Shown here: in pieces, positions 44,799 through 54,664 of the stretch
How positions within the stretch are numbered: the first letter of the stretch is position 1
How the letters are laid out: each line of letters opens with the position of its first letter
Origin: Apostichopus japonicus
Taxonomy: Eukaryota; Echinodermata; Holothuroidea; Aspidochirotida; Stichopodidae
Assembly: GCF_037975245.1 (NCBI RefSeq)
Contig: NC_092580.1
Location: 21,562,501-21,626,500, forward strand
DNA length: 64,000 nucleotides
Reading direction: 5' to 3'
Notes under the pieces: model-generated
Told to the model about the DNA's origin: nothing
The model's database searches: none
What the model saw: the letters and a program-made list of their open reading frames with translations, nothing else
Position numbers and translations under genes: made by a program

Positions 44799-47700
44799 GT
44801 ATGTATTTTTACGTATCATTAATAATGAAAAAGGTTTAATATTTAACACTGTGCTGCTATCCTAAGTTCATATTTTCCAATTTATTATAATGGAATGCCT
44901 AGCCTGAGTACTAGTACTGTAGGCGCCTATAGAATATATCTCAGATCTATAACTTAGGCTTAAAATTGGTGGTTGCACATTCAGCATGAGGTTTTCCCCC
45001 ATGGGCTCTTTGAAGGTGGTTACTTGTTCCTCCTCATAACTTTTTGCATCTAAACTAAGCATTCCAGATCTGATCAATCCCCAGGTGAGTCACATACATG
45101 TAGCACATGCTATTTAAAAAGCCTAACACTAGTAACAGAGTCTGAATGGTTTGAAGTGAAGTCTTCATGGAGAGGATGTGGAGGCAGAGGATGTGGATTA
45201 TGATAATGTTGGGTAGAATTATAGAATAACCGGCATATCTGAAGATCTCTTTTTCTGGTGGAGTAGTGAAGTGGCAGTCAAGTTGTCCACTGCTACTGCA
45301 AATTTAGTAAAGAAAATTCTTCCCCAGTGCAGAAGAAGAATACTGAAGAAACATTCACCACTAAACTCTGACTTCAGCAAGAATATCCTGTTCATCGACA
45401 GGATGTCAATGTTCTTCATTATGCATGTTGTTCCCTAAAATGTTTATGAAGAAATACTTCTAAATATTAACAACTTCTCTACCAAGACTCAGTCACCACT
45501 AAATAAGAAAAAGTCCTTCCCAACAGCACTCAAACTCATAACAAAAAAGAAAGCAATGCTACATTACTTTGATTCTGTACTGGTATATAACATACAGTAG
45601 TATTGCCGAACAGGAACAGGATGTTTAGATAAGTTTGTACAGTATTATGTAACATTTCATCACTCGACTCCATCAAGATTCCATTGACAAGAAGCACTTA
45701 GCAAAGTTTAAGCATACTTTAATTACTCCTAATGATGTTACCTAAATTTTGCTAGACAAGAATAAATTCATGTAATACTCTCAGATTAAACAATAAATAC
45801 TTGATTTTAATTTTCTCTTTTCTAGAAACAGGATGCCTTTTAGTGTTAGACCAAAATGAAAACAAAGCCAAGCTGCATCAATTAATGCTGACAAGAAATA
45901 TAAATTCATTAAAACAGCAAAAAGGTTTAAGCCTTAAATTTTGGTGTAGTAGTGTCCTATCAATTGGTGCACAAAAAGTTTACCAATACTGTTCAAGTTT
46001 TGTGCAGTCGAAGCTACTGGTTGCAATAAAACTCACTACCAACCTATAGGGAACTTAACATATAAATTAGCCTACTGAATATTGAAAGACTCTTGAGGCA
46101 TACAGTGAGAGGCTTCAGCAAAATCGATTAGAAGCAAAAAGGTATAGAACACTAGTATATATATGTGGAAAACCAACATTAATGAAGTTTGCTCACAACT
46201 TTTGCTCCCCAATCACTAGAAAGAAACAAACTGGAGGAACCTCTAAGTATGTTACTAATAGACAGGGCCGTTTATCCTTAGTTTTCACGGCATATACTAC
46301 AAGTAATGCCTTCCATCAATTGCTGTCATATATTTTCGTTTTTAAGGATAACTGGATAAGGTTTTGTTATGAACTAACAACAGATGCCCTTTTGTCTTTC
46401 TGATAAGAATTTCCACTCGTAACTGTGAAGTTGGAGGTAGACACAGAAGATGAAGAAGAACTTGAAGAAGTCGTATCCTTGATGAGACCAGGTAATGCCC
46501 TTGGTTAAATTAGCTATGACTGTTCTGTAGGATTTGTCATCAATTTGTGTTTTTTTATGATTATGATATTTTAAAAGTTAGTATGATAAAGGTCTACATA
46601 TTGCCCGCTGCTTTAATTTAATCTAAACACCTTTAATGTCTTGAAACACCTTTAATGGCACATGTTTAGCACGTGTTAGTTAATTTGAATGAGAAACATT
46701 TTATCTCCATTGCGATACACTATGTTACATTGTTTTTAAATGACACTGGCTGGTGGTTTTTCGACATCCTCTAATCCATTCAAATCTATGTTACATTGAA
46801 TATTCACACTTGTACCTTTCCATTGATGTATGGCACATTGTTATATTTTCTTTTGGGACTCGGTAAAACTTGATCAAACTTAGCACTTTTGGACAAGGAA
46901 TTTGCTCTCATTGCAAAATTTCCTAAGCGCTCATGTGACTGCAGGTCACCCTATGACGTAGAGTCGGTTGAGGATATATTTCAATAAAGCTATTGACTTC
47001 AGCACTAATACTGCGCCGATAGGACACTCTGTCATACTGTTAAAATAAAAATGCCAACGAAATAAACTATTTTAGTATGAGTAAAAAAAAAGATTTTTTG
47101 GGTTGCCTCCAGCTATACATTTTAAGAACACCCATCAGTAAAAGGGATCTGGCTGATTGGCAATAAAGCAGAGCATACACTTGTTATTGTACGTTCTGTA
47201 CTTTTGGTAGTTTAGTGTATCACACCCTAAATTTACCACCGATCAATGCCAACGGTATTATTTGATAATTGATTCAGTAGTTTCCCGGTTCCAAAGCCTT
47301 CTGTTGAAATTTTCAAAATTTTTGTTTTTCGAGAAAATCTCCTTTTGTGATGGCTGGGCATTTGGTGTGTACTGTGTAGATTCAGTGTGTTAAACTCTAT
47401 CGGAGATCAAAAGTCACTTGAGGTAAAAGGTTCAGGTTCAGAAAACCTCAGAGAATTTCTTGTAATATTCTTAATTGTTGCACTTTCATATTAAATGGAA
47501 CATTTCACGTTTTCATAAATTTCAGAGGTTAATGTATATGTGTGAGTCATCCTCCATTTTGAATTTAGGCAGTAACTGAGATAATAATAGCCACTGAGGC
47601 TAATTGTTTTGACGACCAAATGACAGGACTATAAATGTGCTTTATTGTATAAGTTTGGTATATTAGTTTTATATAGTAGAAAAGTCTAAATCATGAAATT

Positions 47701-50700
47701 GAACCCTGTTCTGTTGTAAAGTGTTATATTTCAGGTACATGTCTTTCTATGTTATCCTTGGCATATTCCTATAGTATTCAATTCCTGTTTATTCTCAGAT
47801 TGTTCAACAGAAGAAGAATATATTACAGATGAAGATGGATTCACCACTAAAGATGATGATGGATTCATAGAAGAAACCCCTAAAAGTATTCAACTCATTC
47901 AACTCACAGGATTAAAATTTAATTTCTTGTGTCATACAATAACTTGAAGTTGCAAGAAGTGCAAATATGTAAAGAAAATGGTGCTATTCAATCTCACACC
48001 CCCGCCCCCCCCCTCCCCCATAGGGAAAGTGAATACAAGAAAGCTGCAGATTAGCAATTTATGTTCATGTTTGACAAGAAAGCTGCTGATTGGCAATTTA
48101 TGTTCATGTTGGCAAGAAAGCTGCAGATTAGCATATTTAGGTTCATGTTTGACATAACATAATTTTTTAGTCTCATTCTTTATCATGCTTTTATGAGATG
48201 GAACCCTGCAACATTGAAAATCGCTGTTAAATTGCAAAGAGCAAACAATAGTGTGTTCTTAATGCTTTATATATTAATTTAGAGTAGTGATATTCAAACA
48301 TTGCCAGGACCTATGGGTGCACCCAAATCATGAGGTGATGAGCCTACAGATGATGAAAATGTAAAGAATTTCAATGTTTAGAGGTCAAATGATTCATTCT
48401 GGGGCATGTTTAGACTATAAATTTGGTCCATTATTTTTGTCTATACGTAAGAATGTGTCCTAATGAATACTTTTGAATTTTGAAAACATAACTCCCATTG
48501 GAGGTGGGGTTCACTGCACCCCTCCCCACACACTTTGGGCATGCCATTGGGACTGAGTAGATTTTGCTGTACATTGCAAAATAAAATTGCAGTTCATATG
48601 CTAGTCCATACTGTCAACATGATATTATTCCAATAATGTTTATGCTCAGCTTGCTCAACAGAAGAAAACGATGAGGATGGTTTCATCAAGATAAACGTTG
48701 ATGGACTGATAGAGGAGACCTCTCAGCAAAACGGTAACTTAATTTAAACTTTCTGAATGTTTTCTGTTGTTTCTATTTCACACATTTCTTTCATGGTAGC
48801 TTGAAGAAAGACATTATCATCAGGTGAGTTAGAAGACATTGTAGCCAGTGTTAGTGCTAGGATGTTCAATAAGAGGGGAATTCCCCAAGTCAAATTATTT
48901 TGGGGGATTCTTAAATTTTAGGGGATTTAATTTTTTTTTTTGGGGGGGGGGAGGATTTTATGATGTTAGTAGTTAGATGTATGCACATATGCCTGTATTG
49001 AGGTTTTAGCGTACATATAGTACATACAGAGCAGTACACATGTTTGACCATTACGACTAATACACAGTGTGCTGTGCCGCACTAATGAAACCAGTGTTTT
49101 CTTTTCGGAAAGATTTGACCAATCACATTACTCCCTTCAAAACTCAACAATACTTTAGTTTATAAAATCTGGCTTGTAATTGGGAAGTTTTGTAAAGCAG
49201 TAATATTGCAAGTTGTGGGAATTACTAGAAATTGTTGTGAAAATTCCCCCAAGGGAAAATATTTTCTGGGACCCTCTAGATTAAATGAGGGAATCACGCA
49301 AACATGCGTCCTAATGTGAACATTGAGGATTGACAATTAACTCATGACAGCTGGTTTCTTGCTTTTAAGTGTGTGAGGATGATTAAATCATGGATACTTT
49401 CTCCTGTTCATTGCTGATCTCATAAGCATTACTGTAGGGGGATAATTATGTTGTTGCTGAGAAGAACCTACTTGCTGTAAATGTTTGTGTGGCTGTCAGA
49501 CTTGAAGCGCATACATATTTGCAGTAATATTATAGCATAGTTGCCTGTACTTGGACTCACCCTTTATGATTTGCATTGGTACTCAGGTCATTTTGGAAAT
49601 TTAGTATTGATATTTGTGCATGATTAGGTACTTGTACTCACACTCTGAGCCTTGTGCTTGTACTCACACCAAATGGAATTTTACTTGTACTCACACTCAT
49701 GCTTTTGTACTTGTACTACAAGCCTGTTGGTTGCTTCATATTACCCAAATCAATTTGAACATTGTTTTGCTTTATTCACTGAACAATTGAACCCACAGAT
49801 TTTCCACTATGATTTTTTTATTTTGAAAGAAAAGTGCAACAGGAAATTGACTGGTAATTTTAGAATCAGCATCCTGGCAGATTGTCAGATAGCATCGTAT
49901 GTAATTAGTAGATTCTATTAATTGATTAGTTAATGAGTTATCTTTGAACAGAGAAACATGAAGTCATGTCTGATTCCGTGGTTTACTTGTATTTTTCTAT
50001 TTCATATGTTGTTCTCTTGGTTTATTTTATTGTTACAGGTGGAGAGGTTTTCTGCTCCAAAGGCATCCAAGATGAAACTGAGGCAAAGAGGACAACCCCA
50101 AATAACCCTTTGCCTTTGCACAGGGATAGTTACTCACAAACAAAGCAATCTCGTTGTCAAACATCTGAAAGGACTTTTGGAGGCAATTTCAATTGGAAGC
50201 AGCAGCAAGATATTTGCTTTGATGAGAGACCAATTGAGTGTGATATAGAACTACATACTTTCATTCTGAAGTCACATTTACCAAAATGTGTAACAGTTCA
50301 ATCAGTCGAAAGGCCATTCAGTTGCGAGATATGTCCAAAGACGTTCCACTGTAGGTCACAGTTAACCAGACACGAAAGAATTCATTCTGGTGAGAAACCA
50401 CTTAGATGTGCACATTGTGAAAAGACTTTTAATTTTAAGTCACAGTTGACTAGGCATGAGCTGATTCATTCTGGTCACAAACAGTTTGAGTGTCACATAT
50501 GTCAAAAATCTTTCCTTAGGAAGCCTGATTTGACGAGACACAAGCTAATTCATTGCGAGGAAAAGCCGTTCAAGTGTACAATGTGTCCGAAGGTGTTCAT
50601 TTTGAAGTCACATCTGATCAGACATGAAAAAGTTCATTCCGGTGAGAGACCGTTTAAATGTGACGAATGTGACAAGAGTTTCGACTTTAAGTCACAGTTG

Positions 50701-50985
50701 ACCAGACATGAACTAATTCATTCTGGTGAGAGAGATTTTGAATGCCATGTGTGTCAAAAGACTTTCCTTCGGAAGCCCGACTTATTAAGACACGAAAGAA
50801 TTCACACTGGTGAAAGGCCATTCAAGTGTAAAATATGTCCAAAAATGTTCATTTTGAAGTCACATTTGATCAGGCATGAAAAAATTCATTCAAGTGAGAA
50901 ACATATTCCATGCCACACATGTGAAAAGACTTTCCTCCGAAAGTCTGATATGACCAGGCATGAAAGAATTCATTCTGTTGATTGA
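44789..50985 (+). CDS. C2H2 zinc-finger protein with acidic N-terminus (five exons)
   Basis: Proposed exons: 44789-44798 (start), 46408-46491, 47799-47885, 48650-48733, 50039-50985; total 1212 nt, 403 residues plus stop, with all phases consistent (phase 1 at every junction). The N-terminal quarter is acidic (Glu/Asp-rich, two duplicated modules starting 'CSTEE'), and the C-terminal two thirds hold eight C2H2 fingers joined by TGEKP-type linkers (SGEKP, CEEKP, SGERP, TGERP). It is probably a nuclear sequence-specific DNA-binding regulator; no KRAB, BTB, SCAN or ZAD domain is visible. A degenerate finger precedes finger 1 and decayed fingers follow the stop. Orthology is unknown; such genes are lineage-specific. 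Confidence 0.82.
46408..46491 (+). CDS. Zinc-finger gene exon 2 (acidic)
   Basis: The acceptor 'CCTTTTGTCTTTCTGATAAG' ends at 46407; the donor GTAATG starts at 46492. It encodes 'FPLVTVKLEVDTEDEEELEE' then 'VVSLMRP'. The 'VKLEVD' opening resembles N-termini of many invertebrate zinc-finger genes. Confidence 0.65.
47799..47885 (+). CDS. Zinc-finger gene exon 3 (acidic module 1)
   Basis: Between 'TTCCTGTTTATTCTCAG' and GTATTC (a less typical donor). 87 nt, phase 1 at both ends. It encodes 'DCSTEEEYITDEDGFTTKDD' then 'DGFIEETPK'. It is homologous to the next exon and could be skipped without frame change. Confidence 0.7.
48034..48155. repeat. About 48-bp tandem repeat, 2.5 copies, in an intron
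   Basis: 'AAGAAAGCTGCAGATTAGCA' + 'ATTTATGTTCATGTTTGAC' recurs three times with small changes. A C-rich run (about 47999-48020) precedes it. Confidence 0.9.
48650..48733 (+). CDS. Zinc-finger gene exon 4 (acidic module 2)
   Basis: Between 'AATGTTTATGCTCAG' and GTAACT. 84 nt, phase 1 at both ends. It encodes 'CSTEENDEDGFIKINVDGLI' then 'EETSQQN'. It shares CSTEE, DEDGF, DG(F/L)IEET with exon 3, so the two arose by exon duplication. Confidence 0.75.
48734..50038. other. Zinc-finger gene intron 4
   Basis: Contains a G-run (48934-48952) and one copy of a dispersed repeat (49523-49690). No further exon recognised. Confidence 0.6.
49523..49668 (+). repeat. Dispersed repeat, copy 1
   Basis: About 146 bp beginning 'AGTAATATTATAGCATAGTT' and ending in a 'GTGCTTGTACTCACAC' stretch. 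It closely matches 51591-51740 in the same orientation, so the two copies bracket the finger exon. It shares its 'CTTGTACTCA' vocabulary with the 102-bp repeat in the MAGI intron (16369). Confidence 0.88.
50039..50985 (+). CDS. Zinc-finger gene exon 5: eight C2H2 fingers
   Basis: The acceptor 'TTTATTTTATTGTTACAG' ends at 50038; the stop TGA is at 50983-50985. Fingers (about 50314-50973) read C-x2-C-x12-H-x3-H. Finger cores after the conserved Phe: 1 HCRSQLTRH, 2 NFKSQLTRH, 3 LRKPDLTRH, 4 ILKSHLIRH, 5 DFKSQLTRH, 6 LRKPDLLRH, 7 ILKSHLIRH, 8 LRKSDMTRH. Fingers 2-4 and 5-7 repeat as a three-finger unit with the same residues at the DNA-contacting positions. Just before finger 1, 'PIECDIELHTFILKSHL' is a broken finger lacking its second Cys and the His pair. 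Confidence 0.95.
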
Positions 50986-51540
50986 GATGCCATTTCAGTG
51001 TGAAACTTGTCCAAAGGTTCTCGACAATAGGTTTAGTTTCAACAACATGGAAGAACTTGTATCAAGATGAACATACCTCTGATGTGTCAACCACATCTTA
51101 TGTATTTCATTCAATGATCAGAGAATGTTCCTTTAAGGATTAGAGATTGATGTGTGAAATGTATGAGAAAGACTTTATTTAGTGGAAACATTTGCTGATG
51201 CAAGTGAAAAAAAGTCACTTAGGAGAGCAACTGTAAAAATGAGCAAATGTAGAACATACTTAAATGCTTGCTGTTACAAGTCAATTTAAAAAATTAAAAA
51301 GCGTAATACATTCTAAGGAAACTTCAGTTCAATGTGAAAAATTGTTCAACGATTTGTTGTGGGTGCATTCAAGAATCAGATTTGGAAAAATTATTTGCCA
51401 TTACAATAAACATTTTTTTTTCTAACAATTTTGTTTTTCTTCTAGAAATGATCTGGTATGCCAGATTTGATGAAGAATAAAAGAATTCTAATGAGAAGCC
51501 ATATTCATTGTGAAACATGTACCAAGGCATTCCATGAGAA
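50986..51540 (+). pseudogene. Decayed zinc-finger modules downstream of the stop
   Basis: 50987-51070, in another frame, is exactly 28 codons long (one finger unit) and reads 'MPFQCETCPKVLDNRFSFNN'; the zinc knuckle is intact and the His pair lost. Further relics: about 51150-51176 ('MCEMYEKDF', a Cys lost), about 51331-51350 ('QCEKLFND') and about 51505-51540 ('HCETCTKAFHEK'). Stops and frame changes separate them. They mark a formerly longer finger array. Confidence 0.65.
51405..51410 (+). terminator. Candidate polyadenylation signal of the zinc-finger gene
   Basis: AATAAA about 420 nt after the stop, followed by T-rich sequence. Others occur near 52443 and 52451. Confidence 0.45.
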
Positions 51541-51590
51541 GGTACATAATATTTGAATTTTGAAAACAGACGTGAAAGCAACTGTTTGGG

Positions 51591-51740
51591 AGTAATATTA
51601 TAGCATAGTTGCCTGTACTCGGACTCACCTTTATTGATTTGCATTGGCACTGGGGTCATTTTGGAAATCTAGTATTGATTAGATACTAGTGCATGATTAG
51701 AAACTTGTGCTCACAGTCAGAGCTACGTGCTTGTACACAC
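51591..51740 (+). repeat. Dispersed repeat, copy 2
   Basis: Same repeat as 49523-49668 (begins 'AGTAATATTATAGCATAGTT'), with an inserted 'TTAGATACTAG' and scattered changes. The spacing between copies is 2068 bp. Confidence 0.88.
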
Positions 51741-53278
51741 AAAGATCATGAAGTTTGATAATGCTTTTCATTTCTTAAAGAATACTGTGTTAAGAATCAT
51801 TGTCACTACAGATTATAATATTGAATTAAACAATCATATGATACTATAAAGTAAAGGCTTCATATTTGATGCACCTTCGTAATTGGCGCACCGTCTTATA
51901 TAACTAGCAATGATAGGCAACCTAATGCAGGCAACCTTAACTTTTTCTAGCGAAGCAGAGTTACATATTTCACCATTTCAGATATGTGCTGATCAAATTG
52001 TGGGTTTTTTTATGCTTTGAACACCCTCCCTCCAGTTTTGCACATATTTTTGGCATTTGGAAATCTTACTCCCTTAAAATAACCAAAATTACCTCATCAT
52101 GAAAGAACTTGACATGGCAGACATTTTGTGGTCAAATTTTACTCAATTTTACGTTGCGTAGGCACAGAACAATAAATATTCTGAGATAATTACATTTCTG
52201 AGGAACTACACATATTAAAAACGCATACAGTTGAGTGAGTTGGATTATTTGCTCGATAGATATCGTTGTTCAAATCCTTAAGCTTGTCAATTATGAGCCC
52301 ACCAGGCTATACAATGTTTGCAATAGTTTATAAAGTAAAACTTACAGTGTGGTTTATAAAATCAGTAATGGATGTGTAAAATTGTGAGATTTAATATTTT
52401 GGTTTTAAGCCAGTGTAATTAATCATATGTTGTTATGTTTTCAATAAAACTGAATAAAAAAATTATTTGAACATGTCATTGTACATCTATTTAGTACTAT
52501 TTGATTGTGTAGAGCTCAAAGGCTGTTATTGAAGAAACAAGTCCAGGAAATGTTGTTGGAAGAAAGTGAAAAAGAATTTGGCAAAATCCTTATATGAACA
52601 AGCATGTCTTGTTAATCTGGCTCGAATCTAGTGCATAATTGGAAGTCAGAACGTTGTTGGTAGTGGGGTTCAATGGGCAACGGTTCCTCTGAAGGAAATT
52701 GGGATGGACCAGTAAAAATGGTTGGATTCCAGATGTCACAGTCTTCTTTCTGCCATCATAGCAGCAAGTATGTCAATATTATTAGCCTAACAAAGGGGAG
52801 TTGGAGACCTGGTGGCCGGGGGATGGGAGCAATTGTGCTGAAACCTTTGGATGCAATTTAAGTTTCGAACAGCCTGAAGTAATATTTGTTTTGGTGAGAT
52901 ACCAGTTCAGTGTGATATATGTCAACATGCCTTAATAAATTGTCGAATGTAATACTGAATTGGTGTTTTTCTTCAAGTCTTTTTTTCTATAATTTAATTA
53001 TTACTCAAAATTGAAATTCAAGTGAGGTCAGCTGGCATGTGAGTTAGAAACAGCGCTGACACAATCTCTTAATATTTGTTGGGCTAGAGGTCGCCCATAA
53101 TTTGACACTACATTTAATAACTACCACTCTGTATAATAATAAGGTCAGTACAGCCTTTACTATATATGACCATCCCTTTCCGGTTCATTCATTTGGGGTT
53201 GAACTTGCGTCAATAAATTGGTCAATGGGAACAATATATACGTGCAAACCGTGTCGATTCTAACTGCCTAGCTACCGC
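51741..53278. other. Intergenic DNA between zinc-finger and HEXIM genes
   Basis: Mostly unique. Contains one further finger relic at about 52878-52940 and AT-rich 3' flanking sequence. No gene recognised. Confidence 0.5.
52878..52950 (+). pseudogene. Isolated zinc-finger relic
   Basis: The frame reads 'GEIPVQCDICQHALINCRM', i.e. a linker remnant (GE.P) and an intact C-x2-C knuckle with the rest of the finger destroyed. It lies about 1.9 kb after the end of the intact gene. Confidence 0.45.
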
Positions 53279-53286
53279 TGACGTCA
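53279..53286. promoter_or_regulatory. CRE palindrome upstream of HEXIM
   Basis: A perfect TGACGTCA, the CREB/ATF site, in a CpG-containing stretch about 275 bp before the HEXIM start codon. A TATA-like 'ACAATATATACG' lies at about 53231-53242. The location fits a promoter element; function is inferred. Confidence 0.5.
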
Positions 53287-53560
53287 TCTTCCATTCATAA
53301 CTTGTGATATTTGTAAACATCTGTTGCTATTGCGTAACAACGGTGCAACGTTTGCGTGTCGACACCTGACTTCATATTTCGCAATTACGACGTTTACACA
53401 ACGATGTTTGTACGTACTAAGCGGTAATATACATATGCACGCTGTTTTGTCATTACATGTCCTGTCTCCGGCAAGAGGTAAACCCACTCTGGATCTATGC
53501 TCAATTATTGAGTTCTTTTCGTCAGATTTGATTACATCTTCCGCAACTTTTGCATAAAAT

Positions 53561-54664
53561 ATGCTTGAAATGGAGCTTCTGAAAATGGCAGATGAAGTTC
53601 AAACCGAATTATTGAAAGAAGAAAGTGTTTCAAGCAGTGAATTTTCCAATTCGTTTATGGATGTGGCTAAGGTGAATGCAGTTTGTCAAACATCGGAGAG
53701 AAAAGCTTTGCTTGAGTCCGCAGTGGATCAAGGAGAAAAGAAAACGAAGAGAAAGAGAAGATGCAGGCGAAAGTCAAGAAGAAGAAACAGACCAGGTAAT
53801 GGTAAAAGAAGATCTCAGAAATTTAAGAACAAAAAAAGAAATAGACTCTACATTCAACGCTCACGGCTGGGGGCTCCATATCTTTGTAACGATATGGTTA
53901 TGGCCAAAAATGGATGGGTGTTTGATACTTCCTCAGGCAAAATTGAGTTTAAACCAGACATTGTTCAACATCAAGCTGAACACAATTCGGCATCAAGTGA
54001 AAAAGAAGGGAAACCTTCTCCTGAACAGAATCGATATTTACCCATCTCCCCTGTGGGTGAATCAAGTTCACAATGTCAGGAATGTGACTGTACATTAGAC
54101 AACAATTTTCATGACAACATTGCACATGAATCTATAGAACAATCTGCTAGACAAGCCGAAACTGAAATCAAAGATGAGGATGGCGATTCTGCATATGAAA
54201 GTCCAGTGACAACAACTAGCTGTTCATATCTAGGGAGAGAGCCCCAAGACTTAGATGACATAGTTTCTCCGTACTATGATGATAACGACATTTCCTTTCA
54301 AGATGATGGTGCCAAAGACTTCCAATTTCATATGGCAAATTTTGAAGATGACACTGATAGATATTTAAGAGAAAGCTTAATGGATCTTTCAAGAGAGAAT
54401 CTGGAGGCTCAGTATCATTCAACGTTAAGAAAGTACCGAGATTTACAAAGCGAAACATTCACCAATGAAGAGGTAGACCTGAATTGTGTCTGGCAAGATG
54501 GGATTGATTCAACCACTGGTTCAGTGATACAACAGATGAAAGGACTGAAACTTTTAACATCAAACATTTCGTGTAGTGTTCAACAATTGCAAGAAGAAAA
54601 TCACCAGCTCAAACAAGAAAATATTCATCTCCGTGGTATCCTAGGTAATGCTGTAGGATTTTGA
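53561..54664 (+). CDS. HEXIM-like P-TEFb inhibitor (367 residues)
   Basis: HEXIM proteins bind 7SK RNA in the nucleus, dimerise and inhibit the CDK9-cyclin T kinase. Seen: a Lys/Arg block at residues 60-95 ('KKTKRKRRCRRKSRRRN' and 'GKRRSQKFKNKKRNR'), equivalent to the bipartite 7SK-binding/nuclear localisation region; 'GAPY' at 104-107 where HEXIM has APYNT; acidic stretches at about 203-212 and 237-266; then 'DRYLRESLMDLSRENLEAQY' (266-285), matching the first helix of the cyclin T-binding domain (ERYHTESLQNMSKQELIKEY in human); and a second coiled coil at about 323-360. The coding region is unspliced, as in vertebrates. A TAA lies just upstream in frame; Met4 and Met9 have better Kozak contexts and may be the real starts. 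Only PY of the inhibitory PYNT is retained. A donor at 54645 offers an alternative C-terminus. Confidence 0.85.
   Translation: MLEMELLKMADEVQTELLKEESVSSSEFSNSFMDVAKVNAVCQTSERKALLESAVDQGEKKTKRKRRCRRKSRRRNRPGNGKRRSQKFKNKKRNRLYIQRSRLGAPYLCNDMVMAKNGWVFDTSSGKIEFKPDIVQHQAEHNSASSEKEGKPSPEQNRYLPISPVGESSSQCQECDCTLDNNFHDNIAHESIEQSARQAETEIKDEDGDSAYESPVTTTSCSYLGREPQDLDDIVSPYYDDNDISFQDDGAKDFQFHMANFEDDTDRYLRESLMDLSRENLEAQYHSTLRKYRDLQSETFTNEEVDLNCVWQDGIDSTTGSVIQQMKGLKLLTSNISCSVQQLQEENHQLKQENIHLRGILGNAVGF

Noticed and set aside
53676-54098. 140-codon open frame overlapping HEXIM in another frame
   Set aside because: It is a shadow of the basic, A/G-rich part of the HEXIM coding sequence; the HEXIM frame has the recognisable motifs.
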